Counted from the first letter of the stretch, positions 27,591 through 36,848 are shown. The stretch is 64,000 bases of DNA from Marinobacterium zhoushanense (GCF_014641945.1 NZ_BMIJ01000002.1:62001-126000); one strand, 5' to 3'. Program-made: numbers and translations. Notes: generated by a model from the letters alone, not told the origin.

Positions 27591-27893
27591 TGCAATCAAT
27601 CCCCAGCTATCGGATACGTTCAACGGAACAGATTTTACTCTAATTCTTATAGCGAAAAAATCAGCCACTTATAACCATTTGATTGCACCTATGCACCAAC
27701 ACTGAACAGATTTTAGAAATAGTGCACAACTATAGCTCAATCAAATAGTTATATTAGTTTTTGCGCATAAAACGATCAACGCCGAAAATAATTTTTTTGC
27801 TCTTCCATCAATTTAGACCCCAATCATTGATCGCATATTGATTGCAATCAATCGAAAATCAATTGGCATATCGATTGCTCTGTCTTGATTGCA
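27591..27893. promoter_or_regulatory. Array of TTGATTGCA sites, one a 16-base perfect palindrome
   Basis: The AT-rich gap between the MocR gene and Nit1C holds the nine-base word TTGATTGCA at 27679-27687, 27838-27846 and 27885-27893 on the plus strand, and at 27591-27599 and 27843-27851 on the minus strand. The middle pair overlaps to make the palindrome ATTGATTGCAATCAAT (27837-27852). Repeats of this kind next to a MocR gene are the expected look of its binding sites. The other bases of the 367-base gap show half-sites such as TGCACC (27684, 27691) but nothing certain. Confidence 0.65.
27864..27879 (+). promoter_or_regulatory. Sigma-54 (-24/-12) promoter of the Nit1C operon
   Basis: TGGCATATCGATTGCT matches the consensus TGGCACG-N4-TTGCW at ten of the twelve fixed positions, with GG and GC ten bases apart. 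It lies about 75 bases before the first start codon and 12 bases downstream of the palindrome. Transcription would begin near 27890. Confidence 0.6.
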
Positions 27894-27954
27894 CCACACA
27901 AAGACAGCTTTGAGTTGTGACCTAATTCAAGACAAAAAAGATGGAGTAACAACA

Positions 27955-28437
27955 ATGCCTACAGTAACCCAACCGCAACATAAGGCCGGTGACTTCTTTG
28001 TCGATTACGAAGAGAAGGTATTCGAGGATGTGAAAGCCAACCCGGGCGAGAAGGCCCTGGTCACTTTCCACACCGTTGCATTCGAAGGTTCCATCGGTCT
28101 GGTCAACATGCTGCAGGCCACCCGCCTGCTGCGCAAGGGCTATGAGACATCCATTCTGCTCTACGGCCCCGGTGTCACCCTGGGTATCCAGCGCGGCTTC
28201 CCGACCATCGGTGACGAAGCTTTCCCCGGCCACCAGAACTACACCAATCAGTTGAAAAAGTTCATGGCCGAGGGTGGCAAGGTCTACGCCTGCCGCTTTG
28301 CGCTGCAGGCGCTCTATGGCCACGGTGAACCGTCACTGATCGAGGGCATCCGTCCGATCAATCCGCTGGATGTGATGGACCTCAAGTTGCTTCACATGCG
28401 TGACAACGCCGTGATCCTCGACACCTGGACTCTGTAA
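27955..28437 (+). CDS. nitB: MSMEG_0572 family nitrogen-starvation response protein (NitB)
   Basis: A 160-residue protein of unknown function that is the first structural gene of Nit1C clusters. It shows the conserved [20 protein letters not shown] and [19 protein letters not shown] stretches; the pattern of a beta strand, glycine and helix is reminiscent of DsrE-like folds (my inference). The ATG at 27955 with GGAG upstream starts the conserved part; a longer frame from 27889 runs over the promoter and is rejected. The gap to the nitrilase gene is 14 bases. Confidence 0.85.
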   Translation: MPTVTQPQHKAGDFFVDYEEKVFEDVKANPGEKALVTFHTVAFEGSIGLVNMLQATRLLRKGYETSILLYGPGVTLGIQRGFPTIGDEAFPGHQNYTNQLKKFMAEGGKVYACRFALQALYGHGEPSLIEGIRPINPLDVMDLKLLHMRDNAVILDTWTL

Positions 28438-28451
28438 GGGGAGCAGCGGCC

Positions 28452-29465
28452 ATGACCGATAACCGAGTGGTGCGGGCCGCTGCCGTTCAGATCGCTCCGG
28501 ATCTCCGGAGCGCCAACGGCACGCTGGCAAATGTACTCAACGCAATGGATGAAGCGGCTTCCAAGGGCGTCGAGCTGATCGTCTTTCCGGAAACCTTTGT
28601 GCCCTACTATCCATACTTCTCCTTCGTGTATCCGGCGGTAGCCTGCGGCGCCGAGCATCTGCGGTTATATGAAGAAGCCGTGGTTGTCCCCGGTCCGATC
28701 ACCGATGCGGTTGCCGAGCGGGCACGCAAGCACGGCATGGTCGTCGTGCTCGGCGTCAATGAGCGCGATCACGGCAGCCTCTATAACACCCAGTTGATCT
28801 TCAACGGCGACGGCCAACTGCTGCTCAAGCGCCGCAAGATCACCCCGACCTACCACGAGCGGATGATCTGGGGTCAGGGCGATGCGTCCGGCCTGAAAGT
28901 GGCCGACACAAGCGTGGGCCGCGTCGGCGCCCTGGCCTGCTGGGAGCACTACAACCCGCTGGCCCGCTACGCGCTGATGACCCAGCACGAACAGATCCAC
29001 TGCAGCCAGTTCCCCGGCTCGCTGGTCGGCCCCGTATTCGCCGATCAGATCGAAGTCACCATCCGCCACCACGCGCTGGAATCCGGCTGCTTCGTGGTGA
29101 ACTCCACCGGCTGGCTGCACGACGAGCAGATCGAATCGATCACCACCGATGAAAAACTGCAGAAAGCGCTGCGCGATGGCTGCAACACCGCAATCATTTC
29201 GCCCGAAGGCAAGCATCTGGCCACGCCGCTGAAAGAGGGTGAAGGCCTGGTGATTGCCGATCTGGACTTCAGCCTGATCACCAAACGCAAGCGAATGATG
29301 GATTCGGTCGGCCACTACGCCCGCCCGGAGCTTTTGAGCCTGGCGATCAATGATCGTCCTGCCCGCTACAGCCATGCACTTGCCCCCACACCGGAGGTTG
29401 AACGCCTCCAAGGAGCCGATGATGAGCCTAAGCAAGTCAACACCGCGCCAGCATTTGATTACTGA
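28452..29465 (+). CDS. nitC: Nit6803-type nitrilase (NitC)
   Basis: A 337-residue carbon-nitrogen hydrolase that turns nitriles into the acid plus ammonia. The catalytic triad is intact: Glu47 (VFPETFVP), Lys129 ([12 protein letters not shown]) and Cys163 ([11 protein letters not shown]), with the second glutamate Glu136. Length and the CWEHYNPL motif match true nitrilases of the cyanobacterial Nit6803 type. In Nit1C clusters it is the only enzyme with a clear nitrile chemistry and is thought to act on a product formed from cyanide. Its 3' end overlaps the radical SAM gene by 44 bases. Confidence 0.92.
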   Translation: MTDNRVVRAAAVQIAPDLRSANGTLANVLNAMDEAASKGVELIVFPETFVPYYPYFSFVYPAVACGAEHLRLYEEAVVVPGPITDAVAERARKHGMVVVLGVNERDHGSLYNTQLIFNGDGQLLLKRRKITPTYHERMIWGQGDASGLKVADTSVGRVGALACWEHYNPLARYALMTQHEQIHCSQFPGSLVGPVFADQIEVTIRHHALESGCFVVNSTGWLHDEQIESITTDEKLQKALRDGCNTAIISPEGKHLATPLKEGEGLVIADLDFSLITKRKRMMDSVGHYARPELLSLAINDRPARYSHALAPTPEVERLQGADDEPKQVNTAPAFDY

Positions 29466-30522
29466 GCTGCAGACACGCGGACTGCGCCTGCACAGCGTCG
29501 AGCAGGACCACGTCAGCCGCCGCGGCGGCGCCGGCCCCTCAGATCATCAGGCGGTGACCATCGACGGTACCACGGTGATGGTCCCGATCTACACTCAGTC
29601 GGCCTGGCGCTCGCCGTTCAGCGTCGAGTCGAGTGAGCAGGGCCACACTCTGATCGAAAACGCGATTCCACTGGCGGATATCACCTTTGCCGGCACACCG
29701 CGCTTCTACGAACTGAGCACCGCCGAGGGCGTGCCCTACTCGCACATCGCCACCTTGCACAGCAAGGATGTGCTGGCCACCACGGTGCTGCAGACCTGCA
29801 TCCGTTACGAGAGCCGCCGCAAGGCCTGCAAGTTCTGCTCCATCGGCCAGTCGCTGCAGGCCGGGCGCACCATCGCCCGCAAGACGCCGGAACAGCTGGC
29901 GGAGGTCGCCAAGGCAGCGGTCGAGTTGGACGGTGTGCAGCACATGGTGATGACCACCGGCACACCGGCCACACCCGATCGCGGCGCCGCCATTCTGTGC
30001 GAGAGCGCCAAGGCGATTCGTGCCGCAGTGGATATCCCGATCCAGGCCCAGTGCGAGCCGCCGGATGACCCCGCCTGGTATGCGCGCATGAAAGACGCCG
30101 GCATCGACACCCTCGGCATGCACCTGGAGGTGGTGACACCTTCGCTGCGCAAGGAGCTGATGCCCGGCAAGGCGGAGATCTCCATCGAGGCGTACATGGT
30201 CGCGTTTCGCGAGGCGGTCGCGGTATTCGGTCGCGGCCAGGTCAGTACCTACATCCTGGCAGGCCTTGGCGACAGCCGCGATGCCATTCTGGATATCTGC
30301 GCCCAGCTGATCGAGATCGGCGTCTACCCCTTCGTGGTGCCGTTCGTACCGATCACCGGTACCCCGCTGGAAGATCTGACACCGCCGGGCAGCGAATTCA
30401 TGGAGTCGATTCTGGCACCGCTGGGCAAACAGCTGCGGCTGGCGGGCATGCGCTCTGGCGACATCAAGGCGGGCTGCGGCCGTTGCGGCGCCTGCTCCAC
30501 CCTGTCCGAGTACGAGCACTGA
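29422..30522 (+). CDS. nitD: MSMEG_0568 family radical SAM protein (NitD)
   Basis: A 366-residue radical SAM enzyme. The cluster cysteines are C126, C136 and C139 ([19 protein letters not shown]), a CX9CX2C spacing instead of the usual CX3CX2C. A C-terminal CGRCGACS may bind a second cluster. Downstream TIM-barrel features ([18 protein letters not shown] and AQCEPPDD) resemble biotin-synthase-like enzymes. Two adjacent ATGs follow an AGGAG; 29422 has the better spacing. The reaction is unknown. The gene overlaps nitC and is followed 15 bases later by the GNAT gene. Confidence 0.88.
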   Translation: MSLSKSTPRQHLITELQTRGLRLHSVEQDHVSRRGGAGPSDHQAVTIDGTTVMVPIYTQSAWRSPFSVESSEQGHTLIENAIPLADITFAGTPRFYELSTAEGVPYSHIATLHSKDVLATTVLQTCIRYESRRKACKFCSIGQSLQAGRTIARKTPEQLAEVAKAAVELDGVQHMVMTTGTPATPDRGAAILCESAKAIRAAVDIPIQAQCEPPDDPAWYARMKDAGIDTLGMHLEVVTPSLRKELMPGKAEISIEAYMVAFREAVAVFGRGQVSTYILAGLGDSRDAILDICAQLIEIGVYPFVVPFVPITGTPLEDLTPPGSEFMESILAPLGKQLRLAGMRSGDIKAGCGRCGACSTLSEYEH

Positions 30523-30537
30523 GTTCAGGAGGCACCA

Positions 30538-31179
30538 ATGAGTTCAGCACGCCGCCATCCGGCCTATTCCGAGTACACCATCAAGTGGGCCAGCCTGCCC
30601 TGGGAGGCTGACGAAGCCTACGCTCTGCGTCGCCGGGTGTTCTGTGACGAGCAGTCACTGTTCGAGCAGGACGATCGCGACCTTACCGATCAGACGGCCC
30701 AGCTGCTGGTGGCATTGGGCGGCCATGGCGGCTGGCACGAACAGGTGGTCGGCACCGTCCGTATTCATGAAGAGGAGCCCGGCATCTGGTACGGCTCCCG
30801 TCTGGCGGTAGACCCGGCGTTTCGTACCCAGGGCTACCTAGGCGCCACGCTGATCAAGCTGGCGGTCTCCAGCGCCCACGCGCTGGGCTGCCACTGTTTT
30901 CTGGCCCGTGTGCAGGAGCAGAACGAAACCCTGTTCCGCCGCCTGCACTGGCAGCGCATTGGCGAACAGATTGTGCGCGAGCGGCCCCATGTGATCATGC
31001 AGGCCGACCTGGACCACTACCCGCCCTGCCACACCCCCTACGGCGGTTTTGTCCTGCGCGGTCGCAACCGCCGCATCGAGACCGAGATCGCGCCCCAGCT
31101 GTCTGGCCTGCCAGTAGCCACTATGTCAAACCCGACCGTCGCAGCAGCGTCTGCGGCGGCTCTCGTAGAGAGGGCCTGA
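30538..31179 (+). CDS. nitE: MSMEG_0567-type GNAT N-acetyltransferase (NitE)
   Basis: A 213-residue GNAT-fold acyltransferase. The acyl-CoA binding region is GSRLAVDPAFRTQGYLGATLIK (split: GSRLAVDPAFRTQG, LGATLIKLAV), with RRRVFCDEQSLFEQDD near the N-terminus. Acceptor and acyl donor are unknown. In some genomes this domain is fused to the following AIR-synthase-like domain; here they are separate genes two bases apart, which supports a shared complex or consecutive steps. Confidence 0.87.
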   Translation: MSSARRHPAYSEYTIKWASLPWEADEAYALRRRVFCDEQSLFEQDDRDLTDQTAQLLVALGGHGGWHEQVVGTVRIHEEEPGIWYGSRLAVDPAFRTQGYLGATLIKLAVSSAHALGCHCFLARVQEQNETLFRRLHWQRIGEQIVRERPHVIMQADLDHYPPCHTPYGGFVLRGRNRRIETEIAPQLSGLPVATMSNPTVAAASAAALVERA

Positions 31180-31181
31180 TC

Positions 31182-32180
31182 ATGGAACTCGCCAGGATAC
31201 TCAGCCAGGTCAGTCAATATGCCGGTATCGCCCACAAGGAGGATATCGCCCTGCTGGCCCCCAACCTTCCGGCTCTGCCCGAAGGCTGGCACCCCAACGG
31301 AGATGACGCCGCGGCGATCCCGCAAGCCGATGGCTACTCGCTGTTGGCGATGGAGGGATTCCTCAACGCGTTTGTCGAGCAGGACCCCTGGTTTGCCGGC
31401 TGGTGCGGGGTGATGGTCAATATCAGCGACATCGCCGCCATGGGCGGCCGGCCACGTGCCGTGGTCAACGCGCTGTGGAATCACGATCCGGACAACGCCC
31501 GACAGATATTCGAAGGGATGAGCGCGGCGGCCGACACCTTCGGCGTACCCATTATCGGCGGTCATACCAACCTGCGCGCCAATCAGCCGCAGCTGGCGGT
31601 CTCGATTCTCGGCCACGCCAGGCGGCTGCTCAGCGCCTTCGCCGCCCGCCCCGGACAGGTTCTGGTGGCGGCGGTCGACCACCGGGGCGCGTTTCGCAAG
31701 CCCTACCTGAACTGGAACGCCGCCACCACGGCCCCCGCCGAACGCCTGCGCGGCGATATCGCCCTGCTGCCGGAGGTGGCCGAGCGTGAGCTGGCATTCG
31801 CCGCCAAGGATATCAGTCAGGCGGGACTGCTCGGCACCGCTCTGATGCTGCTGGAAAGCTCCGGTGTCGGCGCCCGGATCGATCTCGATGCACTGCCCAA
31901 ACCGGACGGTGTTAGCTGGAGCGACTGGCTCTGCGCCTTTCCGAGCTTCGGCTATCTGCTTACCACGGATAGCGAGCGCCTGCCTGAACTGCTGGCGCTG
32001 TTTCACAACCGGGATATCAGCGCAGCGGCGATCGGCACTATCACCGCCGAGCAGCAGCTGTGGGTGAGCAAGGCGCAGGAGCAACGGATGTTCCGCGACC
32101 TGAACACCACCCCGTTAACCGGGTTTCGCCCTCAACCTGCGGCGCTCAACCCGGCCCCTCAATACGCGATGGAGAACTAA
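31182..32180 (+). CDS. nitF: Sll0787-type AIR synthase-like ATPase (NitF)
   Basis: A 332-residue protein of the PurM/SelD/ThiL superfamily, whose members use ATP to activate a carbonyl or phosphate. Seen: the N-terminal NGDDAAAIPQADGY aspartates for metal-ATP, VNISDIAAMGGRPRAVVNALW (split: VNISDIAAMGG, PRAVVNALW) and the glycine-rich KDISQAGLLGTALMLLESSG. Substrate unknown. The start is two bases after nitE. The next gene begins two bases after its stop. Confidence 0.87.
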   Translation: MELARILSQVSQYAGIAHKEDIALLAPNLPALPEGWHPNGDDAAAIPQADGYSLLAMEGFLNAFVEQDPWFAGWCGVMVNISDIAAMGGRPRAVVNALWNHDPDNARQIFEGMSAAADTFGVPIIGGHTNLRANQPQLAVSILGHARRLLSAFAARPGQVLVAAVDHRGAFRKPYLNWNAATTAPAERLRGDIALLPEVAERELAFAAKDISQAGLLGTALMLLESSGVGARIDLDALPKPDGVSWSDWLCAFPSFGYLLTTDSERLPELLALFHNRDISAAAIGTITAEQQLWVSKAQEQRMFRDLNTTPLTGFRPQPAALNPAPQYAMEN

Positions 32181-32182
32181 CC

Positions 32183-32467
32183 TTGCCTGCAATCAACTTC
32201 AACATCCGCTGGCCCGATGGCAGCGAAGACAACTGCTACTCCCCCTCCACCGTGGTGCGCGAGCACTTCACCGCGGGCGACACCCTGCCATTGAGCGAGT
32301 TCGTCGCCAAGGCAGAGGTCGCACTGGATGCCGCCAGTAACCGCGTGGAGCAGAAGTTCGGCTACTTCTGTTCCAGCGCGATGGATCAGCTCACAACGAT
32401 AAAAGCCAAGGCCGCACGCTACAGCGATGTGGAGAACCCGACGATCGAGATCCTTAGCGTCTCTTAA
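32183..32467 (+). CDS. nitG: MSMEG_0570 family nitrogen-starvation response protein (NitG), TTG start
   Basis: A 94-residue protein beginning MPAINFNIRWPDGSEDNCYS, the usual start of the family, followed by SPSTVVREHF and FCSSAMDQL. The codon giving this start is TTG at 32183, with GGAG eight bases before it; no ATG is available at the right place, and the longer ATG frame from 32060 merely overlaps nitF. Function unknown; it always travels with nitF and nitH. Confidence 0.82.
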   Translation: MPAINFNIRWPDGSEDNCYSPSTVVREHFTAGDTLPLSEFVAKAEVALDAASNRVEQKFGYFCSSAMDQLTTIKAKAARYSDVENPTIEILSVS

Positions 32468-32504
32468 TCCTTGATACAAAAAGACTACTATGTGGGATAC
32501 CAAC

Positions 32505-33791
32505 ATGAGCAACCTTAAACAAGCACGCACCCATTACCCCGTTATCGTTGTTGGCGGCGGCCAGGCCGGTCTTTCCGTCAGCTACTACCTCAAGCAGCTC
32601 AAGCTGGATCATCTGGTGTTCGAGAAGAACAGCCTGATGCACGGCTGGAAAACCGAGCGCTGGGACTCATTCACCCTGGTCACCCCGAACTGGCAGTGCA
32701 ACCTGCCCGGCCACCCCTATGACGGCGATGATCCGAAGGGCTTCATGACCCGCGATGAAACCCTCGACTACCTGAATACCTTCGCCTCCAAGCTCAATGC
32801 ACCGGTACGTGAAGGCGTGGCCGTCAACAAAGTGGAAACCGACGCCAACGGCCTCTACCACCTTTCAACCTCAGAAGGCGATTTCACCGCCGATCAGGTG
32901 GTTGTCGCCTCCGGTGGTTACCACATTCCGGTGATCCCGCGCATGGCTGAGCGTCTGCCGGAATCGGTGTTCCAGATGCACTCCGCACAGTACAAGAATG
33001 CCGCTCAGTTGCCGGAAGGCGCCGTGCTGGTGGTTGGCTCGGGTCAGTCCGGCGCACAAATCGCCGAAGACCTGCACCTGGCCGGTCGCAAAGTATTCCT
33101 CGCCACCGGCGATGCGCCGCGTGTCTCCCGCTTCTACCGCGGCAAGGATGTGGTCGAATGGCTCGACGACATGGGCTACTACCGGATCTCCGTCAACGAG
33201 CACCCGCTGGGCAAGAACGTGCGCAACAACACCAACCACTATGTCACCGGCCGTGACGGTGGTCGCGACATCGACCTGCGCAAGTTCGCCCAGGAAGGTA
33301 TGGAACTCTACGGTCTGATGACCGACTACGACGGCGAAAACCTTGTATTCCTGCCCAACCTGACGGAGAACCTGGACAAGGCTGACGCCACATTGAACAA
33401 CATTAACGCGCGCATCGACGCCTGGATCGAACAGCAGGGCATCAAAACCGAGGAGGGTCCGTCCGTCTACACACCAAGCTGGGCACCGGAGAAGGAACGC
33501 ACCCAGCTCAACCTGGCCGAGTCCGGCATCACCAGCATCCTCTGGTGTATCGGCTTCCGCCCCGATTTCGGCTGGCTGGACGCCGCAGTATTCAACGGCC
33601 AGGGCCACCCGAAACACGACCGCGGTGTCACCAACCAGCCGGGTCTGTACTTCATTGGTCTGCCCTGGTTGCACACCTGGGGCTCCGGTCGTTTCACCAG
33701 TGTCGGCCAGGACGCCGAGTACCTGTCCGAACACATCGCGGCCTACCAGCGCAGGGTGAAAACCACCGCTGTCGAAGCCGTACCGGCCTAA
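32505..33791 (+). CDS. nitH: MSMEG_0569 family flavin-dependent oxidoreductase (NitH)
   Basis: A 428-residue FAD/NADPH protein of the flavin monooxygenase type: FAD motif VVGGGQAGLSVSYYL near the N-terminus, an NADPH motif VVGSGQSGAQIAEDLHLAG (about residue 180), and WCIGFRPDFGWL near the end. It is expected to oxidise (perhaps hydroxylate) an organic substrate. The ATG at 32505 is preferred over 32490 because GTGGGA lies in place. It is the last canonical Nit1C gene; the operon continues 18 bases later with two extra genes. Confidence 0.88.
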   Translation: MSNLKQARTHYPVIVVGGGQAGLSVSYYLKQLKLDHLVFEKNSLMHGWKTERWDSFTLVTPNWQCNLPGHPYDGDDPKGFMTRDETLDYLNTFASKLNAPVREGVAVNKVETDANGLYHLSTSEGDFTADQVVVASGGYHIPVIPRMAERLPESVFQMHSAQYKNAAQLPEGAVLVVGSGQSGAQIAEDLHLAGRKVFLATGDAPRVSRFYRGKDVVEWLDDMGYYRISVNEHPLGKNVRNNTNHYVTGRDGGRDIDLRKFAQEGMELYGLMTDYDGENLVFLPNLTENLDKADATLNNINARIDAWIEQQGIKTEEGPSVYTPSWAPEKERTQLNLAESGITSILWCIGFRPDFGWLDAAVFNGQGHPKHDRGVTNQPGLYFIGLPWLHTWGSGRFTSVGQDAEYLSEHIAAYQRRVKTTAVEAVPA

Positions 33792-33809
33792 GCCGGCAGG
33801 AGCGATTGT

Positions 33810-34688
33810 ATGATCACACGCGAGGCAGCGTTTCTGGCCGGCATGCCCAATCTGTCACTGTGCGGACTGAGCGAGAACTGGTTATTGAAAGAGTGCGGTA
33901 ACCAGCACTGGCTGGCCCTGGCCGACCTGTTTGGACTGGCGCTGCCCGCGTTCAAGGCCCAGGATGGCTCGCCGGTGTACGCCGCCTTCGTGGCGGTCAA
34001 ACTGGCTGACGCCCACCTTCAGTTGATCGATGAAAACGATCGCTTCACTATTGAAACGCACCTGGCCCCGGCGGGCCGGGCGCGCTTTTTCAGCACCCAC
34101 AGGGTGCTATGCAACGGCCGGGAGTGCGCCCGGGTGGAGATGCTGTCCACGCAGGTCAGCCGCCGGGAGGCCGGTAACAACCAAAGCGTTACCCGCACCG
34201 AGCTGCCTGCTGCTCTCAGCGCCAACAGCTACCGCGACGATCTGCTGCGCCTTAAGGCGAAAGCGATCACCCTGTCGGAATCGACCAAGCAGTTTCGCGC
34301 CGAACAGTGGCAGGAGTGGCACGAGCTGAAGCCGGACAGATCCTCGACGTTGCCGGGTATCGTCCATCACCCCTGCCCCCATAACGATTTCAATGGCGCA
34401 GACTTTCTCTACTTCGCCAACTTCCAGGCTGCCGCCGATCGCGCCGAGTGGGCCTGGAACCGCAACCGTCAGCTGTGGCAAACCTGCGACCGCCAACTGA
34501 ACTACTACGGCAACATCAACATCGGCGACGCTTTGCACCTGGAGTTCAGCACGCTGAAAAGCGATGCACGCCATTTGATCCACTGGCTGACGGTGCGTCG
34601 TGACTCCGACGGCAGCAAGATTGCCGACATTCTGACCCGCAAACAGCGTTTGAGCAGTACCGAGTATCGCTGGGCCAACAGGGGGTAA
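33810..34688 (+). CDS. LnmK/Pnap_2097-type acyltransferase-decarboxylase
   Basis: A 292-residue protein that looks like the Pnap_2097 biosynthetic family, related to LnmK, a double hot-dog enzyme that decarboxylates methylmalonyl-CoA and passes the propionyl group to a carrier protein. Supporting stretches: MPNLSLCGLSENWLLKECGNQHW at the start (split: MPNLSLCGLSENWLLKECG), NDFNGADFLYFANFQAAADRAEW (split: HNDFNGADFLYFANFQ) and QLNYYGNINIGDAL. The gap from nitH is 18 bases and the mutase gene follows after two bases, so the three are co-transcribed. No acyl carrier protein gene is nearby, so the acceptor is open. The family call is from memory of motifs and should be confirmed. Confidence 0.75.
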   Translation: MITREAAFLAGMPNLSLCGLSENWLLKECGNQHWLALADLFGLALPAFKAQDGSPVYAAFVAVKLADAHLQLIDENDRFTIETHLAPAGRARFFSTHRVLCNGRECARVEMLSTQVSRREAGNNQSVTRTELPAALSANSYRDDLLRLKAKAITLSESTKQFRAEQWQEWHELKPDRSSTLPGIVHHPCPHNDFNGADFLYFANFQAAADRAEWAWNRNRQLWQTCDRQLNYYGNINIGDALHLEFSTLKSDARHLIHWLTVRRDSDGSKIADILTRKQRLSSTEYRWANRG

Positions 34689-34690
34689 GC

Positions 34691-36772
34691 ATGCACAAGC
34701 CATACTACACACAGGATGATATCGACGGGCTCGCTCACCTTGGAAGCTGTCCCGGCGAGTCCCCCTTTGTGCGCGGCCCGTTCGAGTCGATGTACCGGCA
34801 GAAACCCTGGACGATTCGCCAATACACCGGCTTTGCCGGCGCAGACGCCTCCAATGCTGCCTTTAAGCGCACCCTGGCCGAAGGCGGACAGGGGCTGTCC
34901 GTCGCCTTCGATCTGGCCACTCATCTGGGCTTCGATTCCGACCACCCCACCGCGCAGGCGGATGTGGGCCGCACCGGGGTCGCCATCGACAGCGTGGAGG
35001 ATATGAAGCGGCTGTTCGATGGCATCGACCTGAGCCAGGTCTCGGTCTCCATGACCATGAACGGCGCGGTACTGCCGATCATGGCCGCCTTCATCGTCGC
35101 CGCCGAGGAGCGTGGTGTCGCGCGCCATCAACTGCGCGGCACGATTCAGAACGACATCCTCAAGGAGTTCATGGTCCGTAACACCTATATCTTCGAGCCG
35201 GAGCCGTCGATGCGGATCTGCACCGATGTGGTGGAGTACTTAAGCCATGAGCTGCCCAACTTCAACAGCATGTCGATCTCCGGCTACCACTTTCAGGAAG
35301 CCGGCGCCGACCCGGCTCTTGAACTGGCCCTGACGCTGGCCAACGCGCGGGCCTATCTGGACCGGATCGCCGCGCGCGGGCTCGACCTCGATCATTTCTG
35401 CCACCGTCTCAGCTTCTTCTTCGGTGTCGGCATGAACTTCTTCAACGAGATCGCCAAGCTGCGTGCGGCACGCCTGCTGTGGAGCGAAGAGGTGGAGCGC
35501 CGCGGCGCCAGATCCGAGCGCGCCAAGCGGATGAAGATGCACTGCCAAACCTCCGGCTGGTCGCTGACCGCCCAGGAGCCGCAGAACAATCTGATCCGCA
35601 CCACCATCGAAGCGATGGCTGGCGTGTTCGGCGGCACCCAGTCGCTGCACACCAACGCCTATGACGAAGCGTTGTCGCTGCCCAGCGAGCACTCCGCCCG
35701 TCTGGCGCGTAACACGCAGCTAATCCTGCAACAGGAAACCGGCATCTGCGAGGTGGCCGATCCTTGGGGCGGCTCCTACATGATGGAGTCGATGACCAAG
35801 GCGATGGCCGATAGGGTGCGTGCCTACCTGGCACAGATCGATGCGCAGGGTGGCATCTTGCAAGCCCTGCAGTCAGGCTGGGTCAGCGAACAGATCCAGA
35901 CTGGCTCCCTGCACACCCAGAGCCGCATCGACACTGGCCAGCAAGCGATCATCGGCGTCAACCGGTTCGTCAGTGACGAGCCGACACCCTCGGCCGCGCT
36001 GCTCAAGGTTGAAGGCAGTGCAGTGCTGAACGAACAACGCACACGCATCGCACACCTCAAGCAGAGCCGCGATGGTGCGGCGGTCGAGCAGGCTCTGGCA
36101 CGGTTGGCTGCCGGCGCGGCGCAACCGGGTACCAATCTGCTGGCGCTGACCATTGACGCAATTCGCGTCCGCGCGACCGTAGGCGAGTGCACCCAGGCGT
36201 TGCTCGGCCATATGCGCCGCTACCATGCCGATAGCCGATTTCTTCGGGGGCTCTATGCCGCCGACCGGCGACAGGATACGGCATGGCGCAGGCTTGAGCG
36301 CCAGGTCAAAACCTTCGGCGAAGGTGAAGGGCACGCACCCGCGATACTGCTGGTCAAATTAGGGCTCGACGGTCATGACCGTGGCATCCAGGTTGTGGCG
36401 TCAGGGCTGAAGGACGCCGGATTCGAGGTCGATATGGGCCCGCTGTTCAGCACGCCCGAGCAGGTCTGCAAGATGCTCAAGTTCCGGCACTACGATGCCC
36501 TGGGGGTGTCGATCCTTTCCGGTGCTCACCTGCCCCTCATCGAACAGCTGGTCGGGGCTTTACGTGAAAACAGGCTGGACGCAATCCCCCTCTTTGTCGG
36601 CGGCATCATTCCGGAAACGGATACGGCCGCATTGCAGGATCTGGGCGTAAGCTTGATCTTCTCGCCGGGTACGCGCATGGAGGTGATCGGCGAGTCGATC
36701 CTGAACGCTTTAGCGGCTGTCAGATGCCACTGTGCAGAGGTCAGAGCCCCCTATATATCGTCGGACCGGTAG
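34691..36772 (+). CDS. Adenosylcobalamin-dependent methylmalonyl-CoA mutase-like enzyme
   Basis: A 693-residue single-chain B12 mutase interconverting succinyl-CoA and methylmalonyl-CoA or a close analogue. The catalytic barrel has [73 protein letters not shown] and HCQTSGWSL; the B12-binding domain has the DxHxxG motif LDGHDRG (about residue 558). The tyrosine (RQY) and arginine (PSMR) that select dicarboxylic substrates are kept, arguing against isobutyryl-CoA mutase. Lysines replace two usually arginine positions (MYRQKPW, MKMHCQ). No small subunit or MeaB/ArgK chaperone gene is next to it. Co-transcription with Nit1C is implied by a two-base gap. Confidence 0.88.
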   Translation: MHKPYYTQDDIDGLAHLGSCPGESPFVRGPFESMYRQKPWTIRQYTGFAGADASNAAFKRTLAEGGQGLSVAFDLATHLGFDSDHPTAQADVGRTGVAIDSVEDMKRLFDGIDLSQVSVSMTMNGAVLPIMAAFIVAAEERGVARHQLRGTIQNDILKEFMVRNTYIFEPEPSMRICTDVVEYLSHELPNFNSMSISGYHFQEAGADPALELALTLANARAYLDRIAARGLDLDHFCHRLSFFFGVGMNFFNEIAKLRAARLLWSEEVERRGARSERAKRMKMHCQTSGWSLTAQEPQNNLIRTTIEAMAGVFGGTQSLHTNAYDEALSLPSEHSARLARNTQLILQQETGICEVADPWGGSYMMESMTKAMADRVRAYLAQIDAQGGILQALQSGWVSEQIQTGSLHTQSRIDTGQQAIIGVNRFVSDEPTPSAALLKVEGSAVLNEQRTRIAHLKQSRDGAAVEQALARLAAGAAQPGTNLLALTIDAIRVRATVGECTQALLGHMRRYHADSRFLRGLYAADRRQDTAWRRLERQVKTFGEGEGHAPAILLVKLGLDGHDRGIQVVASGLKDAGFEVDMGPLFSTPEQVCKMLKFRHYDALGVSILSGAHLPLIEQLVGALRENRLDAIPLFVGGIIPETDTAALQDLGVSLIFSPGTRMEVIGESILNALAAVRCHCAEVRAPYISSDR

Positions 36773-36796
36773 CCAATAGGCTCACTCCCTTACCGC

Positions 36797-36821
36797 AAAA
36801 AAAGCCGGCTCAAGAGCCGGC
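36797..36821 (-). terminator. Intrinsic terminator of the TRAP operon
   Basis: On the minus strand GCCGGCTC, a two-base loop and GAGCCGGC are followed by seven T (the A run at 36797-36803 on the plus strand). It lies just after the dctM stop; it could also slow plus-strand transcription from the mutase gene. Confidence 0.85.
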
Positions 36822-36848
36822 AATAGAGGTGAGGCAAGGACCAAGCCT

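Noticed and set aside
29539..30519. A 326-residue antisense frame opposite nitD
   Set aside because: Shadow of a GC-rich gene; the plus-strand radical SAM protein is unmistakable.
32060..32467. A longer ATG-started version of nitG
   Set aside because: The extra N-terminus overlaps nitF and matches no family; the TTG start gives the expected family beginning.
34691..36772. Mutase as isobutyryl-CoA mutase
   Set aside because: The Tyr and Arg that favour dicarboxylic acyl-CoA are present, and the protein is one chain without the IcmF GTPase domain.
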